Of a stretch of 64,000 nucleotides of DNA, positions 8,239 through 17,587 are shown piece by piece (the first letter of the stretch is position 1; the number at the start of each line of letters is the position of its first letter). This DNA comes from Methanolinea sp. GTDB taxonomy: Archaea; Halobacteriota; Methanomicrobia; Methanomicrobiales; Methanospirillaceae. A program made the position numbers and the translations under genes. The notes beneath the pieces were generated by a model. It ran no database searches, had not been told where the DNA came from, and saw only the letters and a program-made list of their open reading frames with translations. The DNA lies in the NCBI GenBank assembly GCA_016699325.1, contig CP064971.1, positions 620,001-684,000 on the forward strand, given 5' to 3'.

Positions 8239-9941
8239 TGTCCGAGTATCTGATAAAGAACGGGTTTGTCTTTGACCCGGTGCAGGGGATCAGGGGGGAC
8301 AAGGCGGACGTTGCGGTCAGGGACGGCACGATCGTGGACAACGTGTCGTCCGGCGCAAAAGTGATCGATGCTGCCGGCAAGACGGTGATGGCCGGTGCCG
8401 TGGAGATCCACGCCCACATTGCCGGGCCCAAGGTGAACGAGGGGCGGAACTACCGGCCCGAGGACAAGTTGTTCACCTACAGGCCGAAGGGGAAGGGGAG
8501 CCGGATGGCCGGCGGGTTCTCGATCCCGACCACCTTCAAGACCGGGTATGAGTATGCCCGGATGGGGTATACCACGGCCATGGAAGCGGCGATGCCCCCG
8601 CTCTTTGCCCGGCACGTGCACGAAGAGATCCGTGACACGCCCATCATCGACGAGGGGGCTTACCCGGTGTTCGGGAACAACTGGTTCGTGATGGAGTATC
8701 TCAAGAACGGCGAGATCGAGAACACCGCTGCGTATATCGCCTGGCTGCTCAGGGCGTCCAAGGGCTACGCGATCAAGGTGGTCAACCCCGGCGGCACGGA
8801 AGCATGGAGCTGGGGGCTGAACTGCCTGACCGTGAACGACCCGGTGCCCTACTTCGACATCACGCCGGCCGAGATCATGACCGGCCTGATGCAGGCCAAC
8901 GAGTACCTGGGCCTGCCTCACTCCATGCACGTGCACCAGAACAGCCTGGGCAACCCCGGCAACTATACCGTGACTCTCGACTCCCTGAAACTGGCCGAGA
9001 AGATCAGGCCCAACAACAAGTTCGGGCGGGACACGGTGCTGCACTCCACCCACCTGCAGTTCCACTCCTACGGCGGGGACAACTGGGGCAACTTCGAGTC
9101 CAAGTCAAAGGAGGTGATGGACTACGTCAACAAGCAGAAGAACATCACCATCGATACCGGTTGTGTGACCCTCGATGAGACCACCACCATGACCGCAGAC
9201 GGGCCGTTCGAGCACCACCTGACCGAACTCAACCACCTCAAGTGGGCCAACATCGATGTCGAACTCGAGACCGGGTCCGGCGTGGTGCCCTACGTGTACA
9301 GCCCGGACATCAAGGTCTGCGAGATCCAGTGGGCTATCGGGCTCGAGATCGCTCTCATGACCAGGGACCACATGCGGACGTTCATCACCACCGACCACCC
9401 TAACGCCGGACCGTTCACCCGCTACCCCCGGATTATCAAGTGGCTGATGAGTGCCGAGGCCAGGAAAGAGAGGATCGAATCGTTCAAGCATGGCGCAAAG
9501 ATGGTCGATGCTACCTACATCGCCGGTATGGACAGGGAACTCTCGCTCTACGAACTCGCCCAGATGACCCGGGCCGGGCCGGCAAAGGCGCTCGGGCTCG
9601 CGAACATCTACGGCGGGCTCGCACCAGGTATGGACGCCGATGTCGCGGTCTACAACTTCAACCCCGAGAGATCATACAAGCCCGATGAGATCGAGAAGGC
9701 GTTCTCCGCAGCGGCGTTCGTAATGAAGGCCGGAACACCGGTGGTCGTCGATGGCGAGATCGTCTCAAACGGCAACAAGCGGACGCTCTGGGTCGACGCA
9801 AAGACCAGCGAGAACCCCCAGGTCATGCGAGATATCCGTGACAAGTTCCTCAAGTACTACAGCGTGAACATGAACAACTATGACGTGGCCGGCCACTTCC
9901 TGACCAACCCCAGGGTCATCGAGGTCGATGCCGCCCGGTGA
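8238..9941 (+). CDS. fwdA: Formylmethanofuran dehydrogenase subunit A, amidohydrolase-type
   Basis: Protein of 567 residues of the dihydroorotase/urease-type amidohydrolase fold. It condenses formate, delivered through an internal tunnel from FwdB, with methanofuran. The binuclear metal site is indicated by EIHAHIAGP, the lysine in GYAIKVVNPGG that is expected to be carboxylated, HVHQNSLGNPG, HSTHLQFHSYGG and TTDHPNAGPFTRYP. Length is normal. Its ATG overlaps the fwdB stop and fwdC follows after 10 bp. Confidence 0.96.
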   Translation: MSEYLIKNGFVFDPVQGIRGDKADVAVRDGTIVDNVSSGAKVIDAAGKTVMAGAVEIHAHIAGPKVNEGRNYRPEDKLFTYRPKGKGSRMAGGFSIPTTFKTGYEYARMGYTTAMEAAMPPLFARHVHEEIRDTPIIDEGAYPVFGNNWFVMEYLKNGEIENTAAYIAWLLRASKGYAIKVVNPGGTEAWSWGLNCLTVNDPVPYFDITPAEIMTGLMQANEYLGLPHSMHVHQNSLGNPGNYTVTLDSLKLAEKIRPNNKFGRDTVLHSTHLQFHSYGGDNWGNFESKSKEVMDYVNKQKNITIDTGCVTLDETTTMTADGPFEHHLTELNHLKWANIDVELETGSGVVPYVYSPDIKVCEIQWAIGLEIALMTRDHMRTFITTDHPNAGPFTRYPRIIKWLMSAEARKERIESFKHGAKMVDATYIAGMDRELSLYELAQMTRAGPAKALGLANIYGGLAPGMDADVAVYNFNPERSYKPDEIEKAFSAAAFVMKAGTPVVVDGEIVSNGNKRTLWVDAKTSENPQVMRDIRDKFLKYYSVNMNNYDVAGHFLTNPRVIEVDAAR

Positions 9942-9951
9942 GGTGAGAGAG

Positions 9952-10752
9952 ATGGAAACGGTAACACTTACCATAAAGACCCAGCCGGTACTCTTCCTCG
10001 AAGCGGACAACATCTCTCCGGATGTCTTTGCCGGGAAAACGGCTGCCGAGATAGCGGCGCTGCATGCCTACGAAGGCCGGGAGCAGACCACAATCGGCAA
10101 GTACTTTGAAGTGTCCGGGAACGCTGGGGCCACTGCGGCAGGTACCAGGATAGTTGTAAAAGGGGATGTCTCCCGGATCAAGTACATCGGCATGAAGATG
10201 ACGGCAGGGGAAGTCGTCATAGAAAAAAGTCCCGACATGTATACAGGCGCCTGGATGCAGGGTGGAAAGCTCTTGGTCAGGGGCAGTACCAATGCTTTCA
10301 CCGGTATCGGCATGAAAGGCGGCGAGCTGGTCGTTGAAGGTGATACCGGCAACTACCTGGGCGCCGCGTACCGCGGTGACTGGCGGGGGATGCAGGGCGG
10401 CACCATCCGGGTCAAGGGCAATGCCGGGTCCGACACCGGTTACTTCATGAACGGTGGTACCATCATCGTTGAAGGCAGTACGGACGTCCATGTTGGCACC
10501 CACATGGAGGGCGGCACCATCATCATCAAGGGAAACGCTCCGAGCAAGGTGGGGGGACAGATGGTGGAGGGAACGATTTACGTCTTTGGGGCCATCGATG
10601 TGATGATGCCGGGGTTCAAGTACGTGAAGGACGAAGAACTGGAAGTCGATGGATACAAGGGGCTCTTCTCACTCTTCCACGGCGATCTTGGTGAACGCCA
10701 TCCCAAGCGTAAAGGTCAGATCGTATACGGGAAATTGTACCAGAAGATCTAA
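9952..10752 (+). CDS. fwdC: Formylmethanofuran dehydrogenase subunit C
   Basis: Structural subunit of 266 residues built from Gly-rich beta-helix repeats (MKGGELVVEGDTGNYLG, MQGGTIRVKGNAGSDTG, MNGGTIIVEGSTDVHVG, MEGGTIIIKGNAPSKVG), related to the C-terminal domain of glutamate synthase. The ATG at 9952 follows GGTGAGAG directly; an upstream ATG at 9928 lies inside fwdA and was not used. This is the last gene of the operon. Confidence 0.94.
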   Translation: METVTLTIKTQPVLFLEADNISPDVFAGKTAAEIAALHAYEGREQTTIGKYFEVSGNAGATAAGTRIVVKGDVSRIKYIGMKMTAGEVVIEKSPDMYTGAWMQGGKLLVRGSTNAFTGIGMKGGELVVEGDTGNYLGAAYRGDWRGMQGGTIRVKGNAGSDTGYFMNGGTIIVEGSTDVHVGTHMEGGTIIIKGNAPSKVGGQMVEGTIYVFGAIDVMMPGFKYVKDEELEVDGYKGLFSLFHGDLGERHPKRKGQIVYGKLYQKI

Positions 10753-10790
10753 TCCATTTTTAAATGATGAGCGCACCGCTCTTTAATATT
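10753..10790 (+). terminator. T-rich end of the fwd-hdr operon
   Basis: After the fwdC stop the plus strand carries CCATTTTTAAATG and then TCTTTAATATTCTTTTT, T-tracts of the kind that end archaeal transcription. No strong hairpin is needed or seen. Confidence 0.45.
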
Positions 10791-10870
10791 CTTTTTAAGA
10801 TCAGAACTGATTTAGTATTACGAGGAATAACCCTCATAGCATAATAAACATTCAAAAGAACATAAACATA

Positions 10871-11100
10871 TGTTATATAAGAACATTCTCCTCATTTTTG
10901 TTATTATTCCGATATTTATATATAACGAATTTTTCTGTTGCAAAGCAGAAATCTTATATCGGGAGAGTAAGTATAGATGATTGTCCCGTGAGGGGACGTG
11001 CAATAGTGACTGGCATCTATCATCAGCCAACCAGATAGCTTGGCTCATCATTCAGTGATTGGAATGTATTGTGGTTAATAACGATTCAACGAGGATTATT
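10871..11100 (+). promoter_or_regulatory. mcr promoter region and structured 5' leader
   Basis: Several TATA-like elements occur: TTATATAAG near 10873, TTTATATATAA at 10915-10925 (the best), and CTTATATC at 10953-10960. They predict a leader of roughly 120-150 nt before mcrB. The leader can form GTCCC/GGGAC (10983-10987 with 10993-10997). GCCA(A) at 11026-11030 can pair either with TGGC at 11011-11014 or with TTGGC at 11040-11044, so two stems are mutually exclusive. GAGGA precedes the mcrB ATG. Regulation by leader folding is an inference. Confidence 0.5.
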
Positions 11101-12414
11101 ATGGCAAAATACAAAGATACCGTTGACCTTTATGACGATCAGGGCAAGCTGCTTAAAAGTGGTGTTGCGCTGGACAAGATCAGCCCGCTGAAGAACGCCG
11201 GGATTGGGAAGGTCATTGACCTCACCAAGAGGACCGTTGCGGTCAACCTTGCAGGGATCGACAACGCCCTCAAGACCGGTGCAATGGGCGGCAAGAACAA
11301 CCAGATCCTGGGATACAAGATCAAGTGTGACTGCGTCAAGGACGTCGACGCCATTTCCGACAAGATCGCGAAGATGGTCAGCGTCGAGGACAAGGATGAT
11401 ACCAAGGTCACCAAGGTAGGCGGCGGCAAGATGCTGCTCGTCGAAGTGCCCAGCGCCCGCCTGAAGGCAGCAGCGACATACGATGCTGCATCGACTGCCG
11501 TGGCCTCGGCAACTACCTATGCGATTCTTGACCAGTACAAGATCGGCATGTATGATGCCTCCTACGTCAAGTCTGCAATATGGGGTGGTTACCCCCACAC
11601 CATGGACATGCAGGGCGGCAATATCGTCTCGATCCTGTCCATTCCCCAGAACAACGAGGGTCTTGGCTATGCGCTGAGGAACATCCCGGCCAACCACGTG
11701 GCCATGATGACCCACCGCAACGCCATGCAGACCGCTGCCCTCTCCGCGATCTTTGAGCAGTCCGGCGAGTTCGAGATGGGAATGGCCATCGGACCCTTCG
11801 AGCGTGCCCAGCTGCTCCTTCTCGCCTACCAGGGTCTGAACGCCAACAACATGGTCTACGATGTGGTCAAGCAAAACGGCAAGACCGGGACCATCGGTAC
11901 CGTTGTCCACAGCATCGTCGAGCGGGCTGTCGAGGACAAGGTCATCAAGGCCGGCAAGAAGGGCAAGAGCGGGTATATCTTCTACGAGACGAAGGACCCG
12001 ATGCTCTGGAACGCTTACGCTGCAGCCGGAACCATGGCCGCAACCATGGTCAACTGTGGCGCCGGGCGGTTTGCCCAGGCAGTCTCATCGACCCTGCTCT
12101 ACTTCAACGACCTGCTCGAGCACGAGACCGGGCTGCCTGGCTGTGACTACGGCCGTGTGATGGGAGTCGCGGTCGGATTCTCGTTCTTCAGCCACTCTAT
12201 CTACGGTGGCGGCGGGCCGGGAGTCTTCAACGGCAACCACGTGGTCACCCGGCACGCTGCCGGTGTTGGTATCCCGTGCGTGTGTGTTGCATGCTCGCTT
12301 GATGCCGGAACCCAGATGTTTGGCCCTGAGCAGACCTCGAAGATCTACCAGGACACCTTCGGACAGGTCGATGAGTTCAAGAAGCCCCTGCAGGCTGTAG
12401 CCAAAGGTGTCTGA
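11101..12414 (+). CDS. mcrB: Methyl-coenzyme M reductase subunit beta
   Basis: Beta subunit, 437 residues, of the Ni-F430 enzyme that releases methane from methyl-CoM and coenzyme B. It starts MAKYKDTVDLYDDQGKLL; the ATG at 11101 follows GAGGA, while an in-frame ATG at 11059 would add 14 unconserved residues. Family stretches include YPHTMDMQGGNIVSILSIPQ, HVAMMTHRNAMQ and FSFFSHSIYGGGGPGVFNGN near the active-site channel. First gene of mcrBDCGA. Confidence 0.97.
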   Translation: MAKYKDTVDLYDDQGKLLKSGVALDKISPLKNAGIGKVIDLTKRTVAVNLAGIDNALKTGAMGGKNNQILGYKIKCDCVKDVDAISDKIAKMVSVEDKDDTKVTKVGGGKMLLVEVPSARLKAAATYDAASTAVASATTYAILDQYKIGMYDASYVKSAIWGGYPHTMDMQGGNIVSILSIPQNNEGLGYALRNIPANHVAMMTHRNAMQTAALSAIFEQSGEFEMGMAIGPFERAQLLLLAYQGLNANNMVYDVVKQNGKTGTIGTVVHSIVERAVEDKVIKAGKKGKSGYIFYETKDPMLWNAYAAAGTMAATMVNCGAGRFAQAVSSTLLYFNDLLEHETGLPGCDYGRVMGVAVGFSFFSHSIYGGGGPGVFNGNHVVTRHAAGVGIPCVCVACSLDAGTQMFGPEQTSKIYQDTFGQVDEFKKPLQAVAKGV

Positions 12415-12430
12415 AGCAAGTTTGGATAGA

Positions 12431-12901
12431 ATGACATACGCCACATATCCTCAAGTCAGGATCGTCTCCGAACGGCTGATGAACCCGGAGACCACGGAAC
12501 GGGTGATGAACCTGATCCTTGCAGTGGGGGGGATAAGGAGGGTCGTGTTGAACGGACCCCGGATCCCACCCAGCATCCCCTATGGTCCGGCACGCGGGGT
12601 CGTGAACCCCCATACCATGCGAAAGACCATATCGTTGGGCGGACAGGAGGTGGAACTCGAAGTGCACGTCGGCACCATACTGCTTGAGCTTGAGAGTGAG
12701 GAGTATATCCCAAAGATCAAGGCAGCGTGCGATGAGGCGTTCACCACAATGAGTTACTCCCTTAAGGAAGGCAGGTTCATGAAGACCGAGCCGACGATCG
12801 TGGACTATGCGAAATACGGGCCTGATGCCGATAAAGCCATCATTGGAATCACCGACCCGGGAAGCAGGTCCGGTCCGATCATCATCCAGGGAACCAAGTA
12901 G
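12431..12901 (+). CDS. mcrD: Methyl-coenzyme M reductase operon protein D
   Basis: Protein of 156 residues, not a subunit of purified MCR but an accessory factor implicated in assembly or activation. The motif VVLNGPRIPPSIPYGPARG and the context between mcrB and mcrC identify it. The ATG at 12431 (MTYATYPQVRIVSERLMNPE) was chosen; a GTG at 12407 overlaps the mcrB stop and would add eight residues. Ribosome binding sites are weak for both, so the start is uncertain. Confidence 0.92.
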   Translation: MTYATYPQVRIVSERLMNPETTERVMNLILAVGGIRRVVLNGPRIPPSIPYGPARGVVNPHTMRKTISLGGQEVELEVHVGTILLELESEEYIPKIKAACDEAFTTMSYSLKEGRFMKTEPTIVDYAKYGPDADKAIIGITDPGSRSGPIIIQGTK

Positions 12902-12903
12902 TT

Positions 12904-13533
12904 ATGCCGATGGGGCGCGTCACTCAGGTCGTTGATTGCCGGGAGGCAATGGGAATGGGAAAGGGCGGTGGGATCGCCCAGAGGGGAACCATCTCGGAAT
13001 GCCGATACCCCGATGTCATAGTGGTCGGCATGTCCCCTGGACGCCGACACGTCACCAAGCCCGTGTGCGATATCACTTCGGCGCTCCGGCAACAGGGGGT
13101 CGAGTACTCTATCAGCACCCTGGTCCTGAACGCAGGAAGCGGTGTACCCCCCGATGCAACCAATATCGGCGGTGCCGTCCTCGGCGCATACTTTGGCCTC
13201 ACGGAGAAAGAGATACAGCAGATCGAGAAACACCGGGTCGCCATCCTCCACCACGGAAACGTCCGTTCCCATGTTGTGCACAAGGTGCGCTACATACTCG
13301 AGCGGTGCGACGTGATGGCAGTGGTGGTGTCCCAGGCCCCGGTCGATTTTGAGGATTTTGCGAAAGAAGGAGTGAAAACCGCCCTGGTGATGCCACCCCC
13401 CGACAAGGTAAAGACGAAGGGGACTGTGATGGCCATCGTCAGCGGTGTCACCCGGGGACAGACGCCGACCCGGGAGAAGATGGCGGAAGTCATTCGCGCA
13501 GTGATGAGACTGATCAAAACACAGGAGAGATAA
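12904..13533 (+). CDS. mcrC: Methyl-coenzyme M reductase operon protein C
   Basis: Accessory protein of 209 residues, associated with ATP-dependent MCR activation complexes in other methanogens. Recognised by VVDCREAMGMGKGGGIAQRG at the N-terminus and VVVGMSPGRRHVTKPVCDIT. It starts 2 bp after the mcrD stop and is followed after 4 bp by mcrG. Present in the usual position for operons of the B-D-C-G-A type. Confidence 0.95.
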   Translation: MPMGRVTQVVDCREAMGMGKGGGIAQRGTISECRYPDVIVVGMSPGRRHVTKPVCDITSALRQQGVEYSISTLVLNAGSGVPPDATNIGGAVLGAYFGLTEKEIQQIEKHRVAILHHGNVRSHVVHKVRYILERCDVMAVVVSQAPVDFEDFAKEGVKTALVMPPPDKVKTKGTVMAIVSGVTRGQTPTREKMAEVIRAVMRLIKTQER

Positions 13534-13537
13534 AAAA

Positions 13538-14302
13538 ATGGCATACAAACCACAGTTTGGGCCCGGATCCACCGTTGTCGCCGAGAACCGGCGCAAGTAC
13601 ATGAACCCGGGCTATAAGCTGGAGAAGATGCGTGACCTGTCGGACGAGGACATCGTCCTGCTCATGGGACACCGGGCGCCTGGTGCAGCATACCCGACCG
13701 CCCACCCGCCGCTCGCAGAGCAGCAGGAGCCCGACTGCCCGATCCGGAAGATGGTCACCCCGACCGATGGTGCCAAGCACGGTGACCGTATCAGATACAT
13801 CCAGTTCACCGACTCTATGTTCTTTGCGCCCACCCACCCGTACGAGAGGTCGTACCTCGAGTCCTACCGCTTCCGCGGAATAGACCCGGGGACCCTGTCC
13901 GGACGTCAGATCGTGGAGTGCCGCGAGCGTGACCTCGAGAAGTACGCCAAGGAACTGGTCAACACCGAGCTCTTCGACCCGGCACGCACCGGCATCCGCG
14001 GTGCGACCGTGCACGGGCACTCGCTCCGTCTGGCTGAGGACGGGATGATGTTCGACATGCTCCAGAGGTGTGTCCTCGACAAGAAGGCCAACATGGTCAA
14101 GTACGTCAAGAACCAGATCGGCGAGCCCCTCGACAAGGAAGTCAAGGCCGGCAAGCCGCAGGATGATAAGTGGCTCAAGGCGCACACCACCATCTACCAC
14201 TCGCTCGGCGGCGTTGCCTACCGTGACGATGCTGAAACCATCGAATGGGTCCAGCGCATCCACACGCTGAGGACGAAGTATGGATTCATGCCGGAGGAGT
14301 GA
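13538..14302 (+). CDS. mcrG: Methyl-coenzyme M reductase subunit gamma
   Basis: Gamma subunit, 254 residues, of the alpha2beta2gamma2 MCR hexamer. Typical segments are [20 protein letters not shown] at the start, [18 protein letters not shown], and [20 protein letters not shown]. It lies 4 bp after mcrC and 5 bp before mcrA, whose ribosome binding site (GGAGGAG) is inside the mcrG 3' end. Confidence 0.97.
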   Translation: MAYKPQFGPGSTVVAENRRKYMNPGYKLEKMRDLSDEDIVLLMGHRAPGAAYPTAHPPLAEQQEPDCPIRKMVTPTDGAKHGDRIRYIQFTDSMFFAPTHPYERSYLESYRFRGIDPGTLSGRQIVECRERDLEKYAKELVNTELFDPARTGIRGATVHGHSLRLAEDGMMFDMLQRCVLDKKANMVKYVKNQIGEPLDKEVKAGKPQDDKWLKAHTTIYHSLGGVAYRDDAETIEWVQRIHTLRTKYGFMPEE

Positions 14303-14307
14303 TTGAT

Positions 14308-16014
14308 ATGGCAAAAGCAAAAATCGAGAGAACCCAGAAGATGTTCCTGGCATCCCTGAAGGAGAAGTTCGCCGAAGACCCCCAGTCCACGAACGTGCTC
14401 TATGCCCGCGCGGGCCTGAAGCAGTCCCCGAGGAAGATGGAGTTCGTCGAGGCGGGGAAGAAGATGGCGATGTCACGTGGCATCTCCATGTACGACCCCG
14501 TCCGCTGCCACCTGGGTGGTATCCCGCTCGGACAGCGCCAGCTGATGACCTACGAGGTCTCGAGATCCGGCGTGTTCGTTGAGGGTGACGACCTCCACTT
14601 CGTCAACAATGCTGCCATGCAGCAGTTCTGGGACGACATCAGGAGGACCATCATCGTCAACATGGACCTTGCCCACCAGACCCTGCAGAAGCGTCTGGGC
14701 AAGGAAGTGACCCCCGAGACCATCAACGAGTACCTCCACGTGCTCAACCACGCCATGCCCGGTGCAGCAGTGGTCCAGGAGCACATGGTCGAGACCCACC
14801 CCGGCCTGGTCGATGACTGTTACGTCAAGGCATTCACCGGTGACGAGGAGATGATGGACTCGCTCGAGCCCCAGTTCGTGATCAACATCGACAAGCTCTT
14901 CCCGGCCAAGCAGGCTGCCCAGCTCAAGGCATCTGTCGGCAAGGCACTCTGGCAGGCCATCCACATCCCGACCATCGTCTCAAGAACCTGCGATGGTGGA
15001 ACCACCTCGCGCTGGTCTGCGATGCAGATCGGTATGTCCTTCATCGGTGCCTACCGCATGTGCGCCGGTGAGGCCGCCGTCGCCGACCTGGCATTCGCTG
15101 CAAAGCACGCCGGGGTTATCCAGATGGCAGACATCCTGCCCGCCCGCCGTGCCCGTGGCCCGAACGAACCGGGAGGCATCAAGTTCGGACACTTCGCCGA
15201 CATGATCCAGGGAGACAGGAAGTACCCGCACGACCCTGCCCGGGCCTCGCTCGAGGTCGTCGGAGCCGGAGTCATGCTGTTTGACCAGATCTGGCTTGGG
15301 TCCTACATGTCCGGCGGTGTCGGGTTCACCCAGTACGCAACCGCTGCCTACACGGACAACATCCTTGATGAGTACACCTACTACGGGATGGACTACATCA
15401 AGCAGAAGTACAAAGTCGACTGGCAGAACCCGAACGAGAAGGACAAGGTCAAGGCAACCCAGGAGGTCGTCAACGACATGGCCACCGAGGTCGCCCTGAA
15501 CGGCATGGAACAGTACGAGCAGTACCCGACCCTCATGGAGGACCACTTCGGCGGTTCCCAGCGTGCCGGTGTGCTCGCCGCTGCCTGCGGTCTGACCTGT
15601 TCGATCGCCACCGGGAACTCCAATGCCGGTCTGAACGGCTGGTACCTGTGCATGCTCATGCACAAGGAAGGCTGGTCACGGCTCGGGTTCTTCGGCTACG
15701 ACCTGCAGGACCAGTGCGGTTCCGCAAACTCGCTCGCTGTCAGGCCGGACGAGGGTGCAATCGGAGAGTTCCGTGGACCGAACTATCCGAACTACGCCAT
15801 GAACGTCGGACACCAGGGAGAGTACGCCGCTATCGTCGGTGGTGCTCACTACGGACGCGGAGATGCCTGGTCGCTCAACCCGCTGATCAAGATCGCCTTC
15901 GCCGACCCCTCGCTCAAGTTCGACTTCGCCGAGCCCAGGCGCGAGTTCGCAAAGGGTGCCATCCGCGAGTTCATGCCCGCCGGAGAGCGCTCTCTGATCA
16001 TCCCGGCCAGGTGA
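14308..16014 (+). CDS. mcrA: Methyl-coenzyme M reductase subunit alpha
   Basis: Catalytic subunit of 568 residues. Q157 (AVVQEH) matches the lower Ni ligand of F430. All positions that can be post-translationally modified are present: H267 (N-methyl-His), R281 (5-methyl-Arg, in PARRARG), Q418 (2-methyl-Gln, in GGSQRA), G463 (thioglycine, in FFGYDLQ), D468 and C470 (DQC). These equivalences are by alignment to the Methanothermobacter enzyme from memory. The ATG at 14308 follows GGAGGAG; an earlier in-frame codon at 14245 lies inside mcrG. Confidence 0.98.
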   Translation: MAKAKIERTQKMFLASLKEKFAEDPQSTNVLYARAGLKQSPRKMEFVEAGKKMAMSRGISMYDPVRCHLGGIPLGQRQLMTYEVSRSGVFVEGDDLHFVNNAAMQQFWDDIRRTIIVNMDLAHQTLQKRLGKEVTPETINEYLHVLNHAMPGAAVVQEHMVETHPGLVDDCYVKAFTGDEEMMDSLEPQFVINIDKLFPAKQAAQLKASVGKALWQAIHIPTIVSRTCDGGTTSRWSAMQIGMSFIGAYRMCAGEAAVADLAFAAKHAGVIQMADILPARRARGPNEPGGIKFGHFADMIQGDRKYPHDPARASLEVVGAGVMLFDQIWLGSYMSGGVGFTQYATAAYTDNILDEYTYYGMDYIKQKYKVDWQNPNEKDKVKATQEVVNDMATEVALNGMEQYEQYPTLMEDHFGGSQRAGVLAAACGLTCSIATGNSNAGLNGWYLCMLMHKEGWSRLGFFGYDLQDQCGSANSLAVRPDEGAIGEFRGPNYPNYAMNVGHQGEYAAIVGGAHYGRGDAWSLNPLIKIAFADPSLKFDFAEPRREFAKGAIREFMPAGERSLIIPAR

Positions 16015-16303
16015 CCCGGGAAAACCACCTACTTTTTTTCAACAATTACGGGGTATTTTTCCGATTTTTTGCATGTATGCAATGGGTGCTATGCACATAG
16101 AACACTCAGCGACGCTCCTCGCGGTTTCGCCCCCAGGATCCCTCCGCCGCTGTGGCGTCCCCCGGCGCGATAGGGCGGTTTTACTTTTCTAATCCCACAT
16201 CCTTTCACCGGATGGCCGAAGAAAGAAATGAAAGGAATGTCTGACCGACGGCACTTATGCCTGAATCGGAAGCCATAATGCCGGTGGAGGTGGAACAGAT
16301 AGA
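16015..16303. other. Intergenic region after mcrA with T-tract and GC-rich element
   Basis: A T-tract (TTTTTTT, 16033-16039) close to the mcrA stop is a good terminator. Bases 16107-16178 are strikingly GC-rich compared with flanking intergenic DNA. They can form GCGA/TCGC (16109-16112 with 16127-16130) and CGCC/GGCG (16145-16148 with 16154-16157), and end in GGCGGTTTTACTTTT. No coding frame of useful size is present; tiny frames before the radical SAM gene carry no cysteine-rich precursor pattern. Confidence 0.5.
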
Positions 16304-17461
16304 TTGAGCATGAAGAACCCCTTCCACGTGATGCTCATCCCGACCCTGGGATGCCCGGCCCGGTGCCGGTACTGCTGGAGCTCGGAGCCGGGGTCCCCTG
16401 TCATGGACATCGAGGTGGTTGGGGAGGTCATCGAATGGCTCCGGGAGTTTCCCGATAAAAGAGTCACCTTCACGTTTCATGGCGGAGAGCCATTGCTTGC
16501 CGGTGCAGAGTTTTACCGGCAGGCTTTACCGCTCCTGTCTGCGGGCCTACCCGGGATGAAGCCGGAATTCGCCATCCAGACCAACCTCTGGTTGATGACC
16601 CCGGAAATAGCAGATATCTTTGCAAAGTACCATGTCCCCATCGGAACAAGCATCGACGGCCCTCCTGAAATAAACGACATGCAGCGCGGAGAAGGGTACT
16701 TTGAAAAGACCATGAAGGGCTACGAGATTGCAAAGGCCCATGGTCTCCGGGTGAGCTTTATCTGCACCTTCACTGCACAATCGGCACAGTCGCGGGAAGA
16801 GATCTACCATTTTTTCAACAGCAGGGGGTACACCCTCAAGCTCCACCCTGCGCTCCCTTCCCTGCGAAACAGCAACCCGGAACCCTATACCCTCGATCCC
16901 GGTGAATATGGTGAGCTGCTCGTGTACCTGCTGGACCAGTCTCTTGAGCACCCAAACGGGATCGAGATCATGAACATCAGCGACCTGGTCAAATGCGTGC
17001 TCGTCCGCCACGGCACGGTCTGCACCTTTGCCGACTGCATGGGCACCACGTTCGCGGTTGGCCCCGATGGAAGTATTTACCCGTGCTACCGGTATGTCGG
17101 GATGCCGGAGTGGGTGATGGGCCTGGTGTACGATCACCCCTCGCGAGAAGACCTCGCCGGCTCCGATGCCTGGAAGCGCATGGACCGGTTTAAAACCTTT
17201 GTCGACGAACACTGCAGGGAGTGCAGGCATATCCGTTACTGCAGGGGAGGTTGCCCCTACAATGCCATGGTCCCGACAGGCGGCGAGATTGCCGGGGTCG
17301 ATCCCCACTGCGTCGCGTACAGGAGGATATTTGACGAGATAACTGAGCGGCTCGACCGGGAGATGCAGGAAGGGCCTGGCCTGGAAATGCCGGCATCAGG
17401 ACCGCGAATGCCGAAAAAGCCCGGGATAATGTCGCTGATGCAGCGAATGGTAAGCAGGTAG
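16304..17461 (+). CDS. Radical SAM/SPASM-domain protein next to mcrA
   Basis: Protein of 385 residues. CPARCRYC near residue 20 binds the radical-SAM [4Fe-4S] cluster, and FHGGEPLL follows as the SAM-contact motif. The C-terminal half has the SPASM cysteine pattern (CTFADCMGTT, YPCYRYVGM, CRECRHIRYCRGGCPYNAM, HCVAYR) for auxiliary clusters. Such enzymes modify peptides or mature enzymes (anSME, sactipeptide-type). Substrate is unknown; mcrA is 290 bp upstream. GGTGGAGGTGG lies 11 bases before the TTG at 16304; an ATG at 16310 is the alternative. The C-terminal tail after the SPASM domain is Met/Pro-rich. Confidence 0.85.
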   Translation: MSMKNPFHVMLIPTLGCPARCRYCWSSEPGSPVMDIEVVGEVIEWLREFPDKRVTFTFHGGEPLLAGAEFYRQALPLLSAGLPGMKPEFAIQTNLWLMTPEIADIFAKYHVPIGTSIDGPPEINDMQRGEGYFEKTMKGYEIAKAHGLRVSFICTFTAQSAQSREEIYHFFNSRGYTLKLHPALPSLRNSNPEPYTLDPGEYGELLVYLLDQSLEHPNGIEIMNISDLVKCVLVRHGTVCTFADCMGTTFAVGPDGSIYPCYRYVGMPEWVMGLVYDHPSREDLAGSDAWKRMDRFKTFVDEHCRECRHIRYCRGGCPYNAMVPTGGEIAGVDPHCVAYRRIFDEITERLDREMQEGPGLEMPASGPRMPKKPGIMSLMQRMVSR

Positions 17462-17587
17462 AAAGGCGCTTCCCCGATTATTCTTTTTCCTGGTCCATCA
17501 GATCGCGAATCCCTGCCACACCCGGCTCGCGACCGTGTGAATCAGGTCACCTCTCCGGGAAGAACAGCAACGAAAAAGATACCGTGG

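Noticed and set aside
16215..16305. Tiny frames before the radical SAM gene as peptide precursors
   Set aside because: The 10-16 residue frames lack Cys-rich or leader-core patterns and are not distinguishable from chance.
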